64,000 bases of DNA from Rhodovulum sp. P5 (GCF_002079305.1 NZ_CP015039.1:3395501-3459500); one strand, 5' to 3'. Positions 45,256 to 55,674 are shown, counted from the first letter of the stretch. The notes: a model not told the origin generated them from the letters alone. Numbers and translations: made by a program.

Positions 45256-46784
45256 ATGGACGTGACGATTCTCTGGTTCAAGCGCGACCTGCGGGTCGCG
45301 GATCACCCGGCGCTGGCCGTTGCGGCGGCTGGGGAGGGCGCCGTGCTGCCCCTTTATATCGTTGAGCCCGATTACTGGGCGCTGCCCGACACATCGGCGC
45401 GGCAATGGCGGTTCACGGCGGAGTCATTGCGCGATTTGGGGGAAGCGCTGACCGGTCTGGGCGTCCCCTTGCAGGTGGCGGTCGGCGACGCGGTTCAGGT
45501 GCTCGACGCTCTGGCGGAGCGTTACCGCGTGGTCCGGTTGGTCAGTCATGAAGAAACCGGAAATGGCTGGACCTATGCGCGCGACAAGGCGGTGGCAGCC
45601 TGGGCACGCGGGCGCGGGATCTTGTGGCAGGAATGCCCGCAATCGGGCGTGGTGCGGCGCTTGAAAGGGCGCGACGGGTGGTCGACCGCGCGCGACGGGT
45701 TCATGCGGCAGCCAGTGATAGAGGCGCCGAAGGCGCTGCGCGGCCAGCCCGGTCTGGTGCGGGGGCGATCCCGGATGCCCGCGATCTGGGTCTGTCCTTC
45801 GATCCCTGCCCCGGACGGCAGAAAGGCGGCCGGGCCGAGGGGCTGGCCCTGCTGGACAGCTTCCTGACGGTGCGGGGACAGGACTATCGCTGCGCCATGT
45901 CGTCACCGCTCTCGGGCGCTTCTGCCTGTTCGCGCCTGTCGCCGCATATCGCGCTGGGCACAGTGTCGCTGCGCGAGGTGGAGCAGGCCAATGCGGCCCG
46001 GCGGCGCACGGTCAAGGGGACGCGGGACGGCTGGTCCGGCAGCCTGAGAAGCTTCTCGGCGCGTCTGGCCTGGCGCGACCACTTCATGCAAAAGCTGGAG
46101 GATGAGCCGGCGTTGGAGGTCCGTTGCCTGCACGCCGCCTATGAGGGCCTGCGCCCGAAGGAGCCGGACGCCGGGCGTCTGGCGGGATGGGAAAAGGGCG
46201 AAACCGGCCTGCCCTTTGTCGATGCCTGCATGCGGTATCTGATCCATACCGGCTGGCTGAACTTCCGGATGCGCTCGATGCTGATGGCCGTGGCTTCTTA
46301 CCACCTTTGGCTCGATTGGCGCAGCACCGGCCCGCATCTGGCGCGGATGTTCACCGATTACGAGCCCGGCATTCACTGGCCGCAGGTGCAGATGCAGTCA
46401 GGCACGACGGGGATGAACACGATCCGCATCTATAACCCCGTCAAGCAGGGCCATGATCAGGACCCGACCGGCGAATTCACCCGCAAATGGGTGCCGGAAC
46501 TTGCCGAGGTCCCCGATGAATACCTGCAGGAGCCGTGGACATGGGACGGGGCACGCCGCCTTCTCGGGCGGCGCTATCCCGCGCCGGTCGTCGATGTGGC
46601 CGCCGCGGCACGCGCCGCGCGAGAGGCCGTCTGGGCCGTGCGCAGACGCGATGGTTTCCGGGAGGAGGCTGCGCGGATCGTCACGCGCCATGCCTCTCGC
46701 AAGGATGGGGCGGGGCGGTTCGTCAATGACAGGGCACCGCGGCGAAAGCGTGGCGATGCGCGGCAGATGAGCCTTGATCTGTAA
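45256..46784 (+). pseudogene. Cryptochrome/photolyase gene with a -1 frameshift
   Basis: Two frames together make a photolyase of normal length. Frame one (from ATG 45256) begins MDVTILWFKRDLRVADHPAL and runs through the antenna domain to PKALRGQPGLVRG. Frame two resumes with AIPDARDLGLSFDP and holds the FAD domain: SSPLSGASACSRLSPHIALG, FSARLAWRDHFMQKL, GLPFVDACMRYLIHTGWLNFRMRS, GIHWPQVQMQSG. The join is at a run of five G (45761-45765), where one base appears missing. Photolyases repair UV pyrimidine dimers with blue light. The frameshift may be a sequencing error, recent inactivation, or programmed; the undamaged rest favours an error or a very young lesion. Confidence 0.9.
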
Positions 46785-46969
46785 TGGCGAAGATGCGGCG
46801 GAAGGGCGATTTGCCGTCGAAAGTCTGTGGCGCCTGCGGCCGGCCTTTCGCGTGGCGGAAGAAATGGGCAAAGAACTGGGAGTCGGTGCGCTATTGCTCC
46901 GACCGCTGCCGCAGAGGGCATGTGCGCGCCGGTGACTGTTCCCAAGGCGAAAAAGGGCCTATATCCTGA
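46784..46969 (+). CDS. DUF2256 zinc-ribbon protein, photolyase partner
   Basis: The protein has 61 residues. Its ATG overlaps the photolyase stop (TAATG). Conserved DUF2256 pattern: [20 protein letters not shown], then [13 protein letters not shown], with four cysteines for zinc. DUF2256 genes are very often joined or adjacent to cryptochrome/photolyase genes, so a role linked to light or DNA repair is likely but not shown. The tight overlap argues that both are still co-translated. Confidence 0.9.
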   Translation: MAKMRRKGDLPSKVCGACGRPFAWRKKWAKNWESVRYCSDRCRRGHVRAGDCSQGEKGPIS

Positions 46970-46993
46970 GGCAGGGCAACAGGAGAGGACCAC

Positions 46994-47770
46994 ATGGCGC
47001 GCCCCCGGGTCGGCATCATCGGCAACAGTTATCTGATCAACGACGAATACCCCGCCCATGCCGGCGGCACGATGAATTCCGAGGCTGTGGCGGAGGTTTC
47101 CCACGCCATGCCGCTGCTGATCCCTGCCGATCCCCGGTTTGTCTCCGTTCCCGAACTGCTGGAGAGCTTCGACGGGTTCCTGTTCACCGGCGGGCGCCCG
47201 AATGTGCATCCCGAAGAATATGGCGAGGCTGCGACCGAGGCCCACGGTGCCTTTGACCGGGCGCGCGACGCCATCGCCCTGCCTTTGATCCGCGCACTTG
47301 TTGATCGCGGACAGCCGCTCTTCGGCATTTGCCGCGGCTTTCAGGAGGTCAATGTCGCTATGGGCGGCAGCCTGTACCCCGAGATCCGGGAGTTGCCGGG
47401 GCGGATGAATCACCGGATGCCGCCCGACGGCACGCTGGAAGAAAAATTCGCCCTGCGTCACAAGGTGACGTTCACCGAGGGGGGCGTGTTCCACCGTATC
47501 CTTGGGGCGACCGAGGTCATGACCAACACGCTGCACGGGCAGGGCATCAAGACACCGGGCCCTCGGATTGTGATCGAGGGGCACGCGCCCGACGGCACGC
47601 CCGAGGCACTGCATGTGGCCGACGCCCCCGGTTTCGCCATCGCGGTGCAGTGGCACCCCGAATACAAGGCCGCCTGTGATCCTGTCTCCCGCCCCTTGTT
47701 CGAGGCCTTCGGGCGCGCGGTGGCCGCTTGGGCCGCGGGGGAGCGGACATCGGTTCTGCGCACGGCCTGA
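46994..47770 (+). CDS. Gamma-glutamyl-gamma-aminobutyrate hydrolase family (PuuD-like) protein
   Basis: The protein has 258 residues and a class I glutamine amidotransferase fold of peptidase family C26. The nucleophile elbow is PLFGICRGFQEVNVAMGG with its Cys, and the His-Glu pair is AVQWHPEYKA. FTGGRPNVHPEEYG is the usual oxyanion-side motif. Members cleave gamma-glutamyl amides such as gamma-glutamyl-GABA in polyamine breakdown. No other polyamine genes are adjacent, so the exact substrate is open. AGGAGAGG precedes the ATG. Confidence 0.9.
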   Translation: MARPRVGIIGNSYLINDEYPAHAGGTMNSEAVAEVSHAMPLLIPADPRFVSVPELLESFDGFLFTGGRPNVHPEEYGEAATEAHGAFDRARDAIALPLIRALVDRGQPLFGICRGFQEVNVAMGGSLYPEIRELPGRMNHRMPPDGTLEEKFALRHKVTFTEGGVFHRILGATEVMTNTLHGQGIKTPGPRIVIEGHAPDGTPEALHVADAPGFAIAVQWHPEYKAACDPVSRPLFEAFGRAVAAWAAGERTSVLRTA

Positions 47771-47833
47771 TCTCTCTCCGGCCCGCGTTCGGTGGGATTT
47801 CTCTACGTTGGCCGAACTGATGGGGCCAGCCCG

Positions 47834-48310
47834 TCAGGGTGCCGCGGCCAGCGACAATTCCATTCGGAAATTCGTCAGAGCCACGCCATGTCGGATCACA
47901 CTCTGGCGTGCGGTTTCGCGCCAGCCGAGATGGGCGAAGACCGGGCGCGCGACGAGGCTGGCCTCGGTCGAGAGAAGCGACAGGTTCGCGGAGCGCGCAG
48001 CGTCCAGAACACGATCATGCAAAAGCCGCCCGACACCTTGGCCCATGACATCGGGTGCCACATAGGCGAGGTCGAGATAGCCGTCCGGACCAAGTGTCAT
48101 GAAACTCAGTACATGGCCGAAACGCTCGGCGATCAGGGTCGTTCCTGCCAGCAGGCGCGCCTCCCAGTCGGCCGGGGGCGCGGTGGAGGGCGCCCAGGCG
48201 GCGCGTTCCTCGGCCGAGTAGGCCGCGCGCGCCCCCCGATGCACCGCGGCGTGGAATACCGCGAAACAGGCCGGCCCATCGCCCGGTCGGACGGGCCGCA
48301 GGCCGGTCAG
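47834..48310 (-). CDS. GNAT-family N-acetyltransferase
   Basis: The protein has 158 residues if it starts at CTG 48310, which overlaps the kynureninase stop as CTGA. No ATG, GTG or TTG is present near the family start, yet TGLRPVRPGDGPACFAVFHAAV is a typical GNAT opening. Further motifs are YSAEERAAWAP, LDLAYVAPDVMGQGVGRLLHDRVL (acetyl-CoA loop) and VFAHLGWRETARQSV. It acetylates an unknown substrate. It is translationally coupled to kynU. Confidence 0.82.
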   Translation of the reverse strand: MTGLRPVRPGDGPACFAVFHAAVHRGARAAYSAEERAAWAPSTAPPADWEARLLAGTTLIAERFGHVLSFMTLGPDGYLDLAYVAPDVMGQGVGRLLHDRVLDAARSANLSLLSTEASLVARPVFAHLGWRETARQSVIRHGVALTNFRMELSLAAAP

Positions 48311-49500
48311 GTGACGGCGGCGCGGGCCCGATAGGCGGGGTCGTCCCATGCGCGGGTCTCCATCACATGTCCAAGGATCTCGGCGGCGCGGCGGATGTCT
48401 TCCTCTCCGACATAGAGTGGCGCGATGCCGAAACGCATGATGTCGGGCGCGCGGAAGTCGCCGATCACGCCACGGGCGATCAGGGCCTGCATGGCGGCAT
48501 AGCCTTCCGCGAAGCGGAACGAGACCTGGCTGCCGCGGCGTTCGGGATCGCGGGGGGAGGCAAGCGCCAGCATGGGGCAGCGGGCCTCGACCTCTGCGAT
48601 GAAAAGCTCCGTCAACGCGATCGACCGGCGGCGCAGCGCGGTCATGTCGACCCGATCCCAGATGTCCAGGGAAGCCTCCAGCGCGGCCATCTGCAGCACC
48701 GGCGGCGTGCCGACGCGCATCCGCTCGACCCCCGCACCGGGCCTGTAGGCAAGATCGAAGTCGAAGGGTGCGGCGTGGCCGAGCCATCCCGACAGCGCCG
48801 GACGGACCGTATCGGCATGGCGGGGGGCGACATAGATGAAGGCGGGGCCGCCCGGCCCGGCATTGAGATACTTGTAGGTACAGCCGGCGGCGAAATCGGC
48901 CCCGCCCCCCGCGACATCGACGGGCAAGGCCCCCGCGGAATGGGCCAGATCCCAGATCGCCAGCGCGCCCGCGTCATGGGCGGCGCGGGTCAGCGCGGGC
49001 ATGTCATGGCGCCGCCCGGTGCGATAGTCGACCTCGGTCAACATCAGCACGGCAACCTCTTCGGTGATGTGGTCGGCAACCTCTTCGGGGGCCACTGTCA
49101 CCAGGCGGTGCCCTTGGCCCAGCGTCTCGATCAGCCCCTCGGCCATATAAAGATCGGTTGGGAAATTGCCGCTATCGCTGAGGATCACCCGGCGGTCCGG
49201 CCGCATCTGCAGGGCGGCGGCGAGTGCCTGATAGATCTTGATCGACAGCGTGTCGCCCAGAATCGTGCTGCCCGGTTCTGCCCCGATCAGCCGCCCGATC
49301 CGGTCGCCAAGGGCACGCGGCATCGCCATCCAGCCTGCCCGGTTCCAACCGGTAATGACCATCTCTCCCCATTCCTGTTCCACCGTCCGGGCCAGCCGGG
49401 CGGATGTCGCCCTGGGCAGGGGCCCCAGCGAATTGCCGTCGAGGTAGATCACCCCGTCCGGCAGGTGGAAAAGCGCGCGGGTCGCGTCGAAATCGGTCAT
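48307..49500 (-). CDS. kynU: Kynureninase
   Basis: ATG 49500 (MTDFDATRALFHLPDG) gives 397 residues, about the family length. PLP-enzyme features are present: YLDGNSLGPLPRAT, SDSGNFPTDLYMAEGL, AIWDLAHSAGALPVD (cofactor Asp) and the Schiff-base Lys in GCTYKYLNAGPGGPAFIY. It splits kynurenine to anthranilate and alanine in tryptophan breakdown. No other kyn genes are in the window. It heads a two-gene unit with the GNAT gene and diverges from the gene at 49628. Confidence 0.95.
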   Translation of the reverse strand: MTDFDATRALFHLPDGVIYLDGNSLGPLPRATSARLARTVEQEWGEMVITGWNRAGWMAMPRALGDRIGRLIGAEPGSTILGDTLSIKIYQALAAALQMRPDRRVILSDSGNFPTDLYMAEGLIETLGQGHRLVTVAPEEVADHITEEVAVLMLTEVDYRTGRRHDMPALTRAAHDAGALAIWDLAHSAGALPVDVAGGGADFAAGCTYKYLNAGPGGPAFIYVAPRHADTVRPALSGWLGHAAPFDFDLAYRPGAGVERMRVGTPPVLQMAALEASLDIWDRVDMTALRRRSIALTELFIAEVEARCPMLALASPRDPERRGSQVSFRFAEGYAAMQALIARGVIGDFRAPDIMRFGIAPLYVGEEDIRRAAEILGHVMETRAWDDPAYRARAAVT

Positions 49501-49627
49501 GGGCCGGCCCTCCTGACAGCGATGGTTCGCCCAGTTGTGACATTTCCGCAAGGGATTGGGCGATTCTGCATCTTGATCGGGCAGTATGTGCACGACTAAA
49601 CCGGCGCGACGTGATTGGGGAGGCACG

Positions 49628-50095
49628 ATGAAGAAACGACTGCACATCCCGCTGCACTATCTGGAACTGCCGCCCGTCTGGCTGGCCGTGTTCGCGGCGC
49701 TGGCCTGGGGGCAGGCGCAGATCCTGCCGATGACCGTGCTGGGCCTGTTCGGTGATATCGCCGGTTATGTGCTGGTGGGGGCCGGGTTGGTGGTGTCGGG
49801 CTACGCGGCGCTGCATTTCCTGCTGGAGCGGACCTCGCTGATCCCGCGGGAAAAGCCCGACACGCTGGTGACGACGGGCATGTATCGCTTCTCCCGCAAC
49901 CCGATCTACCTTGCGGATGCGGCGATCCTGACCGGGCTGATCCTGATCTGGGATGCGATCCCCAGCCTGATCCTTGTCCCGGTCTTCATCAAGCTGATCG
50001 AATGGCGATTCATCCACCGGGAAGAGGCCCTGATCCGCGACCATTTCGGCGAGGCGTTCGACGCCTATTGCGCCCGGGTGCGGCGTTGGATCTGA
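49628..50095 (+). CDS. Isoprenylcysteine carboxyl methyltransferase family membrane protein
   Basis: ATG 49628 with GGAGGCACG upstream; the protein has 155 residues. It has three to four membrane segments. The conserved SAM-binding tail has TTGMYRFSRNPIYLADAAIL and REEALIRDHFGEAFDAYCARVRRWI, as in ICMT/PEMT-like small methyltransferases. Bacterial members methylate unknown lipids or small molecules. It lies between kynU (divergent) and pntA. Confidence 0.87.
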   Translation: MKKRLHIPLHYLELPPVWLAVFAALAWGQAQILPMTVLGLFGDIAGYVLVGAGLVVSGYAALHFLLERTSLIPREKPDTLVTTGMYRFSRNPIYLADAAILTGLILIWDAIPSLILVPVFIKLIEWRFIHREEALIRDHFGEAFDAYCARVRRWI

Positions 50096-50210
50096 CGAAA
50101 TCCAACGGCAGATCCGGCATGTTCGCGATCTGCTTGTGAAACAATGTTGCGCAATGGTATTAGGCGTCCTGACCTGAAGCGGCCATTGCCTGAAAGAGGG
50201 GACGAGACAC

Positions 50211-51785
50211 GTGAAAATCGGCGCACCGAAGGAGATTGCGGCGGGCGAGGCGCGGGTGGCCATGACGCCCGACAGCGCGCTGCAATTGCAGAAGCTGGGT
50301 TATGACTGCCTGATTGAAACCGGCGCGGGGGAGGCGGCGGGCTTCCACGACTCCGCTTATGTCGATGCGGGTGTCGAGGTCGTGCATACCGCCGCGGCGC
50401 TTTGGCAGGCGGCCGACATCGTGGCCAAGGTTCGCGAACCCGAGGATGCAGAGGTCGAGCATCTGCGCAAGGGCCAGACGCTGATCAGCTTTTTCTGGCC
50501 GGCGCAGAACGAAGCGCTTCTGGAAAAGTGCAAGGCCAGGGGCGCCAATGTCATCGCGATGGACATGGTGCCGCGGATTTCCCGTGCGCAGAAGATGGAT
50601 GCGCTGTCGTCCATGGCGAATATCGCGGGCTACCGCTCTGTCATCGAGGCGGGGAACAATTTCGGCCGCTTCTTCACCGGTCAGGTGACCGCCGCGGGCA
50701 AGGTGCCGCCGGCAAAGGTTCTGGTCGTGGGCGCGGGTGTGGCCGGTCTGGCCGCCATCGGCACGGCGACGTCGCTGGGCGCGATGGTCTATGCCTTCGA
50801 CGTCCGCCCCGAAGTGGCAGAACAGATCGAATCTATGGGGGCGGAATTCGTCTTCCTCGACTTCGAGGAACAGGCGCAGGACGGGGCCGCGACCGGCGGC
50901 TATGCCGCGCCGTCCAGCCCCGAGTTCCGGGAAAAGCAGCTTGAGAAATTCCGCGAGCTTGCGCCGGATATGGACATCGTCATTACCACCGCGCTGATCC
51001 CGGGACGTCCGGCGCCCAAGCTGTGGCTGGAGGACATGGTCCTGGCGATGAAGCCGGGGTCTGTCGTCGTGGACCTCGCTGCGGAGAAGGGTGGCAACTG
51101 CGACCTGACCGTTGCCGGCGAAAAGGTCGTCAGCGAAAACGGCGTGACTGTCGTCGGCTACACCGACTTCCCCAGCCGCATGGCGACACAGTCGTCCACG
51201 CTCTATTCCACCAACATCCGCCACATGATGACCGACCTGACGCCCGAGAAGGACGGCAAGGTCTTGCACAACATGGAGGATGACGTCATCCGCGGTGCGA
51301 CGGTGACCTATGAGGGGGAGATCACCTTCCCGCCGCCGCCGCCGAAGGTGAAGGCGATAGCCGCCGCGCCGAAGAAGGACAAGCCCAAGGAACTGACGCC
51401 GGAAGAGAAGAAGGCGCAGGAAGCGGCGGCGTTCCGCAAGCAGACGATCACGCAGGTGGGTCTCTTGGGTCTTGGCGGTGCGCTCCTGCTGGGTGTCGGG
51501 CTCGTGGCGCCAGCCAGCTTCATGCAGCATTTCATCGTGTTCGTGCTGGCGGTCTTTGTCGGCTTCCAGGTGATCTGGAATGTCAGCCATTCGCTGCACA
51601 CGCCGCTGATGGCGATCACCAACGCGATCTCGTCGATCATCATCCTCGGCGCCCTGATGCAGATCGGGTCCGGGTCGTTCCTGGTGATCATCCTTGCCGC
51701 GCTGGCCGTCTTCATGGCCGGGATCAACATCTTCGGCGGCTTCCTCGTGACACGGCGCATGCTCGCCATGTTCCAGAAATCGTAA
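50211..51785 (+). CDS. pntA: NAD(P) transhydrogenase subunit alpha
   Basis: The protein has 524 residues starting at GTG 50211 ([20 protein letters not shown]). The N-terminal alanine-dehydrogenase-like NAD(H) domain shows [20 protein letters not shown] and [25 protein letters not shown] Pro/Lys-rich linker at about 368-400 leads to four C-terminal membrane segments. With PntB it couples proton entry to hydride transfer from NADH to NADP+ at the inner membrane, supplying NADPH. The gene ends 15 bp before pntB. Confidence 0.96.
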   Translation: MKIGAPKEIAAGEARVAMTPDSALQLQKLGYDCLIETGAGEAAGFHDSAYVDAGVEVVHTAAALWQAADIVAKVREPEDAEVEHLRKGQTLISFFWPAQNEALLEKCKARGANVIAMDMVPRISRAQKMDALSSMANIAGYRSVIEAGNNFGRFFTGQVTAAGKVPPAKVLVVGAGVAGLAAIGTATSLGAMVYAFDVRPEVAEQIESMGAEFVFLDFEEQAQDGAATGGYAAPSSPEFREKQLEKFRELAPDMDIVITTALIPGRPAPKLWLEDMVLAMKPGSVVVDLAAEKGGNCDLTVAGEKVVSENGVTVVGYTDFPSRMATQSSTLYSTNIRHMMTDLTPEKDGKVLHNMEDDVIRGATVTYEGEITFPPPPPKVKAIAAAPKKDKPKELTPEEKKAQEAAAFRKQTITQVGLLGLGGALLLGVGLVAPASFMQHFIVFVLAVFVGFQVIWNVSHSLHTPLMAITNAISSIIILGALMQIGSGSFLVIILAALAVFMAGINIFGGFLVTRRMLAMFQKS

Positions 51786-51800
51786 AGGGGGGTGGAGACC

Positions 51801-53234
51801 ATGGAATTCGGCTTCACGACGGCGGCCTATGTGGTCGCGGCTGTTCTCTTCATCCTCGCGCTGGGCGGGCTGTCGGGACAGGAAAGCGCCAAGCGCGCGA
51901 TCTGGTACGGTATCGTCGGCATGGCGCTGGCCGTGGCGGCGACGCTGACCGGCCCGGGACAGGGCCTTTGGTACGTCTCGCTGGTGATGATCGCCGGCGG
52001 CGCGGCCATCGGTTACCAGCTGGCCACCAAGGTGCAGATGACCCAGATGCCCGAGCTTGTGGCGATCATGCACTCGCTGGTCGGTCTGGCGGCGGTCTTT
52101 GTCGGCTTTAACGCCGATATCGAGCTTGGCCGGGTGCTGGCGATGGACGACACGGCGCGCGAGGCCCTGACCGGCTTTGCCGCGATCCTCGCCCACAAGA
52201 CACCGGTCGAGGTCAACATCCTGCGCGTCGAACTGGTGCTTGGCATCTGGATCGGGGCAGTGACCTTCACCGGGTCGGTCATCGCCTATGGCAAACTGGC
52301 GGGCAAGGTGAACTCGGCTGCGAAGAAGCTGCCGGGCGGTCATGCCCTGAATGCCACCGCGGCGCTTCTGTCGCTGGCGTTGGCGGCGTGGTACTTCACC
52401 GGCGGCGGTTTCCTTGCGCTGTTCCTGCTGACGCTCTGTGCGCTGTTCATCGGCTACCACCTGATCATGGGGATCGGCGGGGCGGACATGCCTGTCGTGG
52501 TCTCGATGCTCAACTCCTATTCGGGCTGGGCGGCCGCGGCGATCGGCTTCAGCCTCGGCAATGACTTGCTGATCGTGGTCGGTGCACTCGTCGGCTCCTC
52601 CGGTGCGATCCTGTCCTACATCATGTGTCGCGCCATGAACCGGCATTTCGTCAGCGTGATCCTGGGCGGCTTTGGCGGCACAGGCGGCCCCGCGGCCGAG
52701 GTCGAGGGCGAGATGATCGCCATCGAGGCAGAGGGCGTGGCCAACGCGCTTGAAGATGCTGACAGCGTCATCATTGTGCCGGGTTACGGCATGGCCGTGG
52801 CGCAGGCGCAAAACGCCGTGTCGATCCTGACCGAGCATCTGCGCAAGCAGGGCAAGAGCGTGCGTTTCGCCATCCACCCGGTCGCCGGCCGCCTGCCGGG
52901 GCACATGAACGTGCTTCTGGCCGAGGCCAAGGTGCCCTATGACATCGTGCTGGAGATGGACGAGATCAACGACGACTTCCCCAACACGGATGTGGTCATC
53001 GTCATCGGCTCCAACGACATCGTGAACCCCGCGGCGCAGGACGACCCGAACTCGCCCATCGCCGGCATGCCGGTTCTGGAAGTGTGGAAATCCAAGCAGG
53101 TCATCGTCATGAAGCGGGGCAAGGGCACCGGCTATTCGGGCATCGAGAACCCGCTGTTCTTCAAGGACAACACGCGGATGTTCTATGGCGACGCGAAGGC
53201 CAGCCTCGACAAGCTTCTGGCGCTGGTCCGCTGA
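51801..53234 (+). CDS. pntB: NAD(P) transhydrogenase subunit beta
   Basis: ATG 51801 ([17 protein letters not shown]) has a G-rich GGGGGGTGG site 7 bp upstream; GTG 51792 is less likely. The protein has 477 residues. Eight or nine membrane segments are followed by the NADP(H) domain: [40 protein letters not shown] and [20 protein letters not shown]. It forms the proton channel and NADP site of the transhydrogenase. It is followed by a strong terminator. Confidence 0.97.
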   Translation: MEFGFTTAAYVVAAVLFILALGGLSGQESAKRAIWYGIVGMALAVAATLTGPGQGLWYVSLVMIAGGAAIGYQLATKVQMTQMPELVAIMHSLVGLAAVFVGFNADIELGRVLAMDDTAREALTGFAAILAHKTPVEVNILRVELVLGIWIGAVTFTGSVIAYGKLAGKVNSAAKKLPGGHALNATAALLSLALAAWYFTGGGFLALFLLTLCALFIGYHLIMGIGGADMPVVVSMLNSYSGWAAAAIGFSLGNDLLIVVGALVGSSGAILSYIMCRAMNRHFVSVILGGFGGTGGPAAEVEGEMIAIEAEGVANALEDADSVIIVPGYGMAVAQAQNAVSILTEHLRKQGKSVRFAIHPVAGRLPGHMNVLLAEAKVPYDIVLEMDEINDDFPNTDVVIVIGSNDIVNPAAQDDPNSPIAGMPVLEVWKSKQVIVMKRGKGTGYSGIENPLFFKDNTRMFYGDAKASLDKLLALVR

Positions 53235-53258
53235 AGGCAACACCATACCCGTAACGGG

Positions 53259-53284
53259 CGCCCCGCTTCGGCGGGGCGTTTTCG
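53259..53284 (+). terminator. Intrinsic terminator after pntB
   Basis: CGCCCCGC (53259-53266), loop TTCG, GCGGGGCG (53271-53278), then TTTTCGTT. The perfect 8-bp GC stem with a stable UUCG loop and a T-run is a textbook rho-independent terminator 24 bp after the pntB stop. Confidence 0.93.
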
Positions 53285-53463
53285 TTCGGGGCGCCGGGAC
53301 CTGGATTGCGCGCCTGCGGCGCACGCCTTTTCCCGGCCCGTGCCGGGCCGGCGGATCGGGTATTTTTCCCAAGAAGAAGGGGTAGGGCGCGCATGGCCGC
53401 GTTTACAACGGCGCGATCTGCGCTAGAGCTTTCAGGGACTGCGCAAGAAAGGCCACCGCCCCC

Positions 53464-54750
53464 ATGAGCTCCATCGAGGATCACCCGCTGCGTTACATGC
53501 TCACCAACGAGCTGCACGCACGCCCGTTCCCGGAACTTGAACCGCCCTGCCACGCCGCGTTTCTGGCGATCAAGCCGCCGAAGGACGCCGTCAACCGGGA
53601 CCGGAACGCCGACCGGGCGCATCTGATCAATCTGCTGGACCGCTTCGGTGCCCAGCATCCCAAGCCGGACGACACGCATTTCTTCGGCAAGATGGGGCGC
53701 CACAAGATCAAGTGGGAAAGCCATACCGAGTTCGTCACCTACACGATCTTCACGCCCTTCGTGGCCGACCGTCCGTTCGATCCGGCGATGTTCGAGGTAT
53801 TTCCCGACGATTGGCTGGAACAGGCCCCGGGCAAGCGCCTGACCTCGGCCCTGATCCGGGTGGAGCAGTTGCAGGACGGGCGCGATGACATCGAGGACCG
53901 GCTGGCGGAATGGTTCGTGCCCGAAAGCCTGTCGGCGTCCTCGATCCTCGACAATGCCGCGGTGATGGCGACCGATTTCCGGATCGACAGCGGCGGGCAT
54001 ATGCGCATGGCCGTGTTCGCCCGGCCAGGCATCGGGGCGCGGCGCGTGGGTCGCGTCGTGCAGCGCATGACCGAGATCGAGACCTACAAGGCGATGTCGA
54101 TGCTGGGCCTGCCGCGGGCGCGGATGCTCAAGGCGCGACTGGCCGAGATCGACCCGCAATTGTCGGATCTGATGGCAGAGATGTCCGTGGGCATGCGCGG
54201 GGCGGAAGAAACGCTGAGCCATCTGCTGGACGTCTCGACCGAGCTTGAACTGATCCAGGCGCAAAGCGCGTACCGTTTTTCGGCGACCGTGGCCTATGAG
54301 GCGCTGGTCCACCAGCGGATCGAGGTTCTGCGCGAGGAACGCTTTGCCCATCGCCAGACCTTTCGCGAATTCATGATGCGCCGGTATGACCCGTCCATGC
54401 GAACCGTCAAAGCGGCCGAGGCGCAGCTTGATTCAATGACCCGCCGGGCGGTGCGCGCGGCGAACCTTCTGCGAACCAGCGTGGATGTGGAACGGTCGGC
54501 ACAGAACCAGAAGCTTCTGGAAAGCATGGACCGGCGTGCGGACATGCAGTTGCGGCTGCAGCGCACGGTGGAAGGGCTGTCGATCGTCGCGATCAGCTAT
54601 TACGCGGTCAGCCTTGTGTCCTACCTGATCTATCCGCTGGCCGACGCGGTCGACATGTCCAAGGGGATGCTGACGGCGATTGTCACGCCCTTCGTCGTGT
54701 TTGCCGTCTGGCTGATGATCCGGCGGATACGGAAGGAAATCGAGCACTGA
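53464..54750 (+). CDS. DUF3422 membrane-anchored protein
   Basis: The protein has 428 residues. DUF3422 landmarks are present: HPLRYMLTNELHARPFPELEPP at the N-terminus, RHKIKWESHTEFVTYTIF, and GRVVQRMTEIETYKAMSMLGLPRA. A coiled helical section at about 240-360 is followed by two C-terminal membrane segments (VAISYYAVSLVSYLIYPLAD and MLTAIVTPFVVFAVWLMI). The family is common in Alphaproteobacteria and its function is unknown; a bulk cytoplasmic part anchored in the inner membrane is predicted. Confidence 0.93.
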   Translation: MSSIEDHPLRYMLTNELHARPFPELEPPCHAAFLAIKPPKDAVNRDRNADRAHLINLLDRFGAQHPKPDDTHFFGKMGRHKIKWESHTEFVTYTIFTPFVADRPFDPAMFEVFPDDWLEQAPGKRLTSALIRVEQLQDGRDDIEDRLAEWFVPESLSASSILDNAAVMATDFRIDSGGHMRMAVFARPGIGARRVGRVVQRMTEIETYKAMSMLGLPRARMLKARLAEIDPQLSDLMAEMSVGMRGAEETLSHLLDVSTELELIQAQSAYRFSATVAYEALVHQRIEVLREERFAHRQTFREFMMRRYDPSMRTVKAAEAQLDSMTRRAVRAANLLRTSVDVERSAQNQKLLESMDRRADMQLRLQRTVEGLSIVAISYYAVSLVSYLIYPLADAVDMSKGMLTAIVTPFVVFAVWLMIRRIRKEIEH

Positions 54751-54756
54751 GCCCGG

Positions 54757-55674
54757 TCACCGCCCGCGGATCCGCGGGTCGAGCGCGTCGCGCAACCCGT
54801 CGCCCATGTAGTTCACGCTGAGCACCGTGAGCGAGATGGCAAGCCCGGGCCAGATCACGCGTTCGGGGTATTGCTGCAAGTAGTCCGTCGCGTCGAACAG
54901 CAGTCGGCCCCATGTGGGAAAGTCCGACGGGAAGCCGAGGCCGAGGAACGACAGCGCGCTTTCAGTGATGATCGCGTTGGCGATGCCCAGCGTGGCCGAG
55001 ACCATGATCGGCGACAGCACATTGGGCAGGACATGCCGCGTGATCATCCGGTGCGATGGCGTGCCGATAGAGCGCGCGGCAAGGACGAATTCGCGCTCCT
55101 TCAGTGCCAGAACGTCACCGCGCACGATCCGCGCGGTCTGCATCCAGGACGTGATCCCGATGACGAACACGATCAGGATGAAGATGCCGCCCTCTGGCCC
55201 GAAGGCCGCGCGCAGCGCATCGCGGAACAGCATGATGATGACCAGCAACAGGGGCAGCAGCGGCAGGGCGAGAAACAGGTCGGTCAGACGCATCAAGGGG
55301 CCGTCGAGGCGTTTGAAATAGCCGGCCAGCACGCCGATGAAGGTGCCGAGGATCAGCGCAAGCGCCATTGCGGTCATGCCCACGGCCAATGACACCTGTC
55401 CACCCGCGAGCATGCGGGCAAAGGTATCGCGGCCCAGCTGATCGGTTCCGAAAGGATGGGCGAAGCTGGGCCCCTGATTGCGCGCGCGGATGTCGATATA
55501 GGTGGGGTCGATGGTCCAGAGCCACGGCCCAAGGAAACACGCAAACAGGATCGCCGCGAAGAAGGCCGCGCCCATCAGCGCGCCCTTGTGTGTCTTGAAC
55601 TGGTCCCAGACATCCAGCCACTGGTTGCGCGGAGGGCGGATCGTCTCGGTCTCGGAATAGGCGCTGTCAGTCAT
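54757..55674 (-). CDS. Peptide/opine ABC transporter permease (DppC-like)
   Basis: ATG 55674 (MTDSAYSETETIRPPR) gives 305 residues and overlaps the preceding permease by 8 bp. It has six membrane segments, with HPFGTDQLGRDTFARMLAGGQVSL after the first, typical of DppC/OppC. The EAA loop toward the ATPases reads EFVLAARSIGTPSHRMITRHVLPN. It forms the importer pore with the DppB-like protein. It is the last gene of the five-gene operon and ends 6 bp from the convergent DUF3422 gene. Confidence 0.95.
   Translation of the reverse strand: MTDSAYSETETIRPPRNQWLDVWDQFKTHKGALMGAAFFAAILFACFLGPWLWTIDPTYIDIRARNQGPSFAHPFGTDQLGRDTFARMLAGGQVSLAVGMTAMALALILGTFIGVLAGYFKRLDGPLMRLTDLFLALPLLPLLLVIIMLFRDALRAAFGPEGGIFILIVFVIGITSWMQTARIVRGDVLALKEREFVLAARSIGTPSHRMITRHVLPNVLSPIMVSATLGIANAIITESALSFLGLGFPSDFPTWGRLLFDATDYLQQYPERVIWPGLAISLTVLSVNYMGDGLRDALDPRIRGR

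Noticed and set aside
50160..53372. Minus-strand open frame of 1070 codons across pntAB
   Set aside because: Antisense shadow of a high-GC gene pair; Arg/His/Asp-rich translation without domains, while pntA and pntB on the plus strand are unmistakable.
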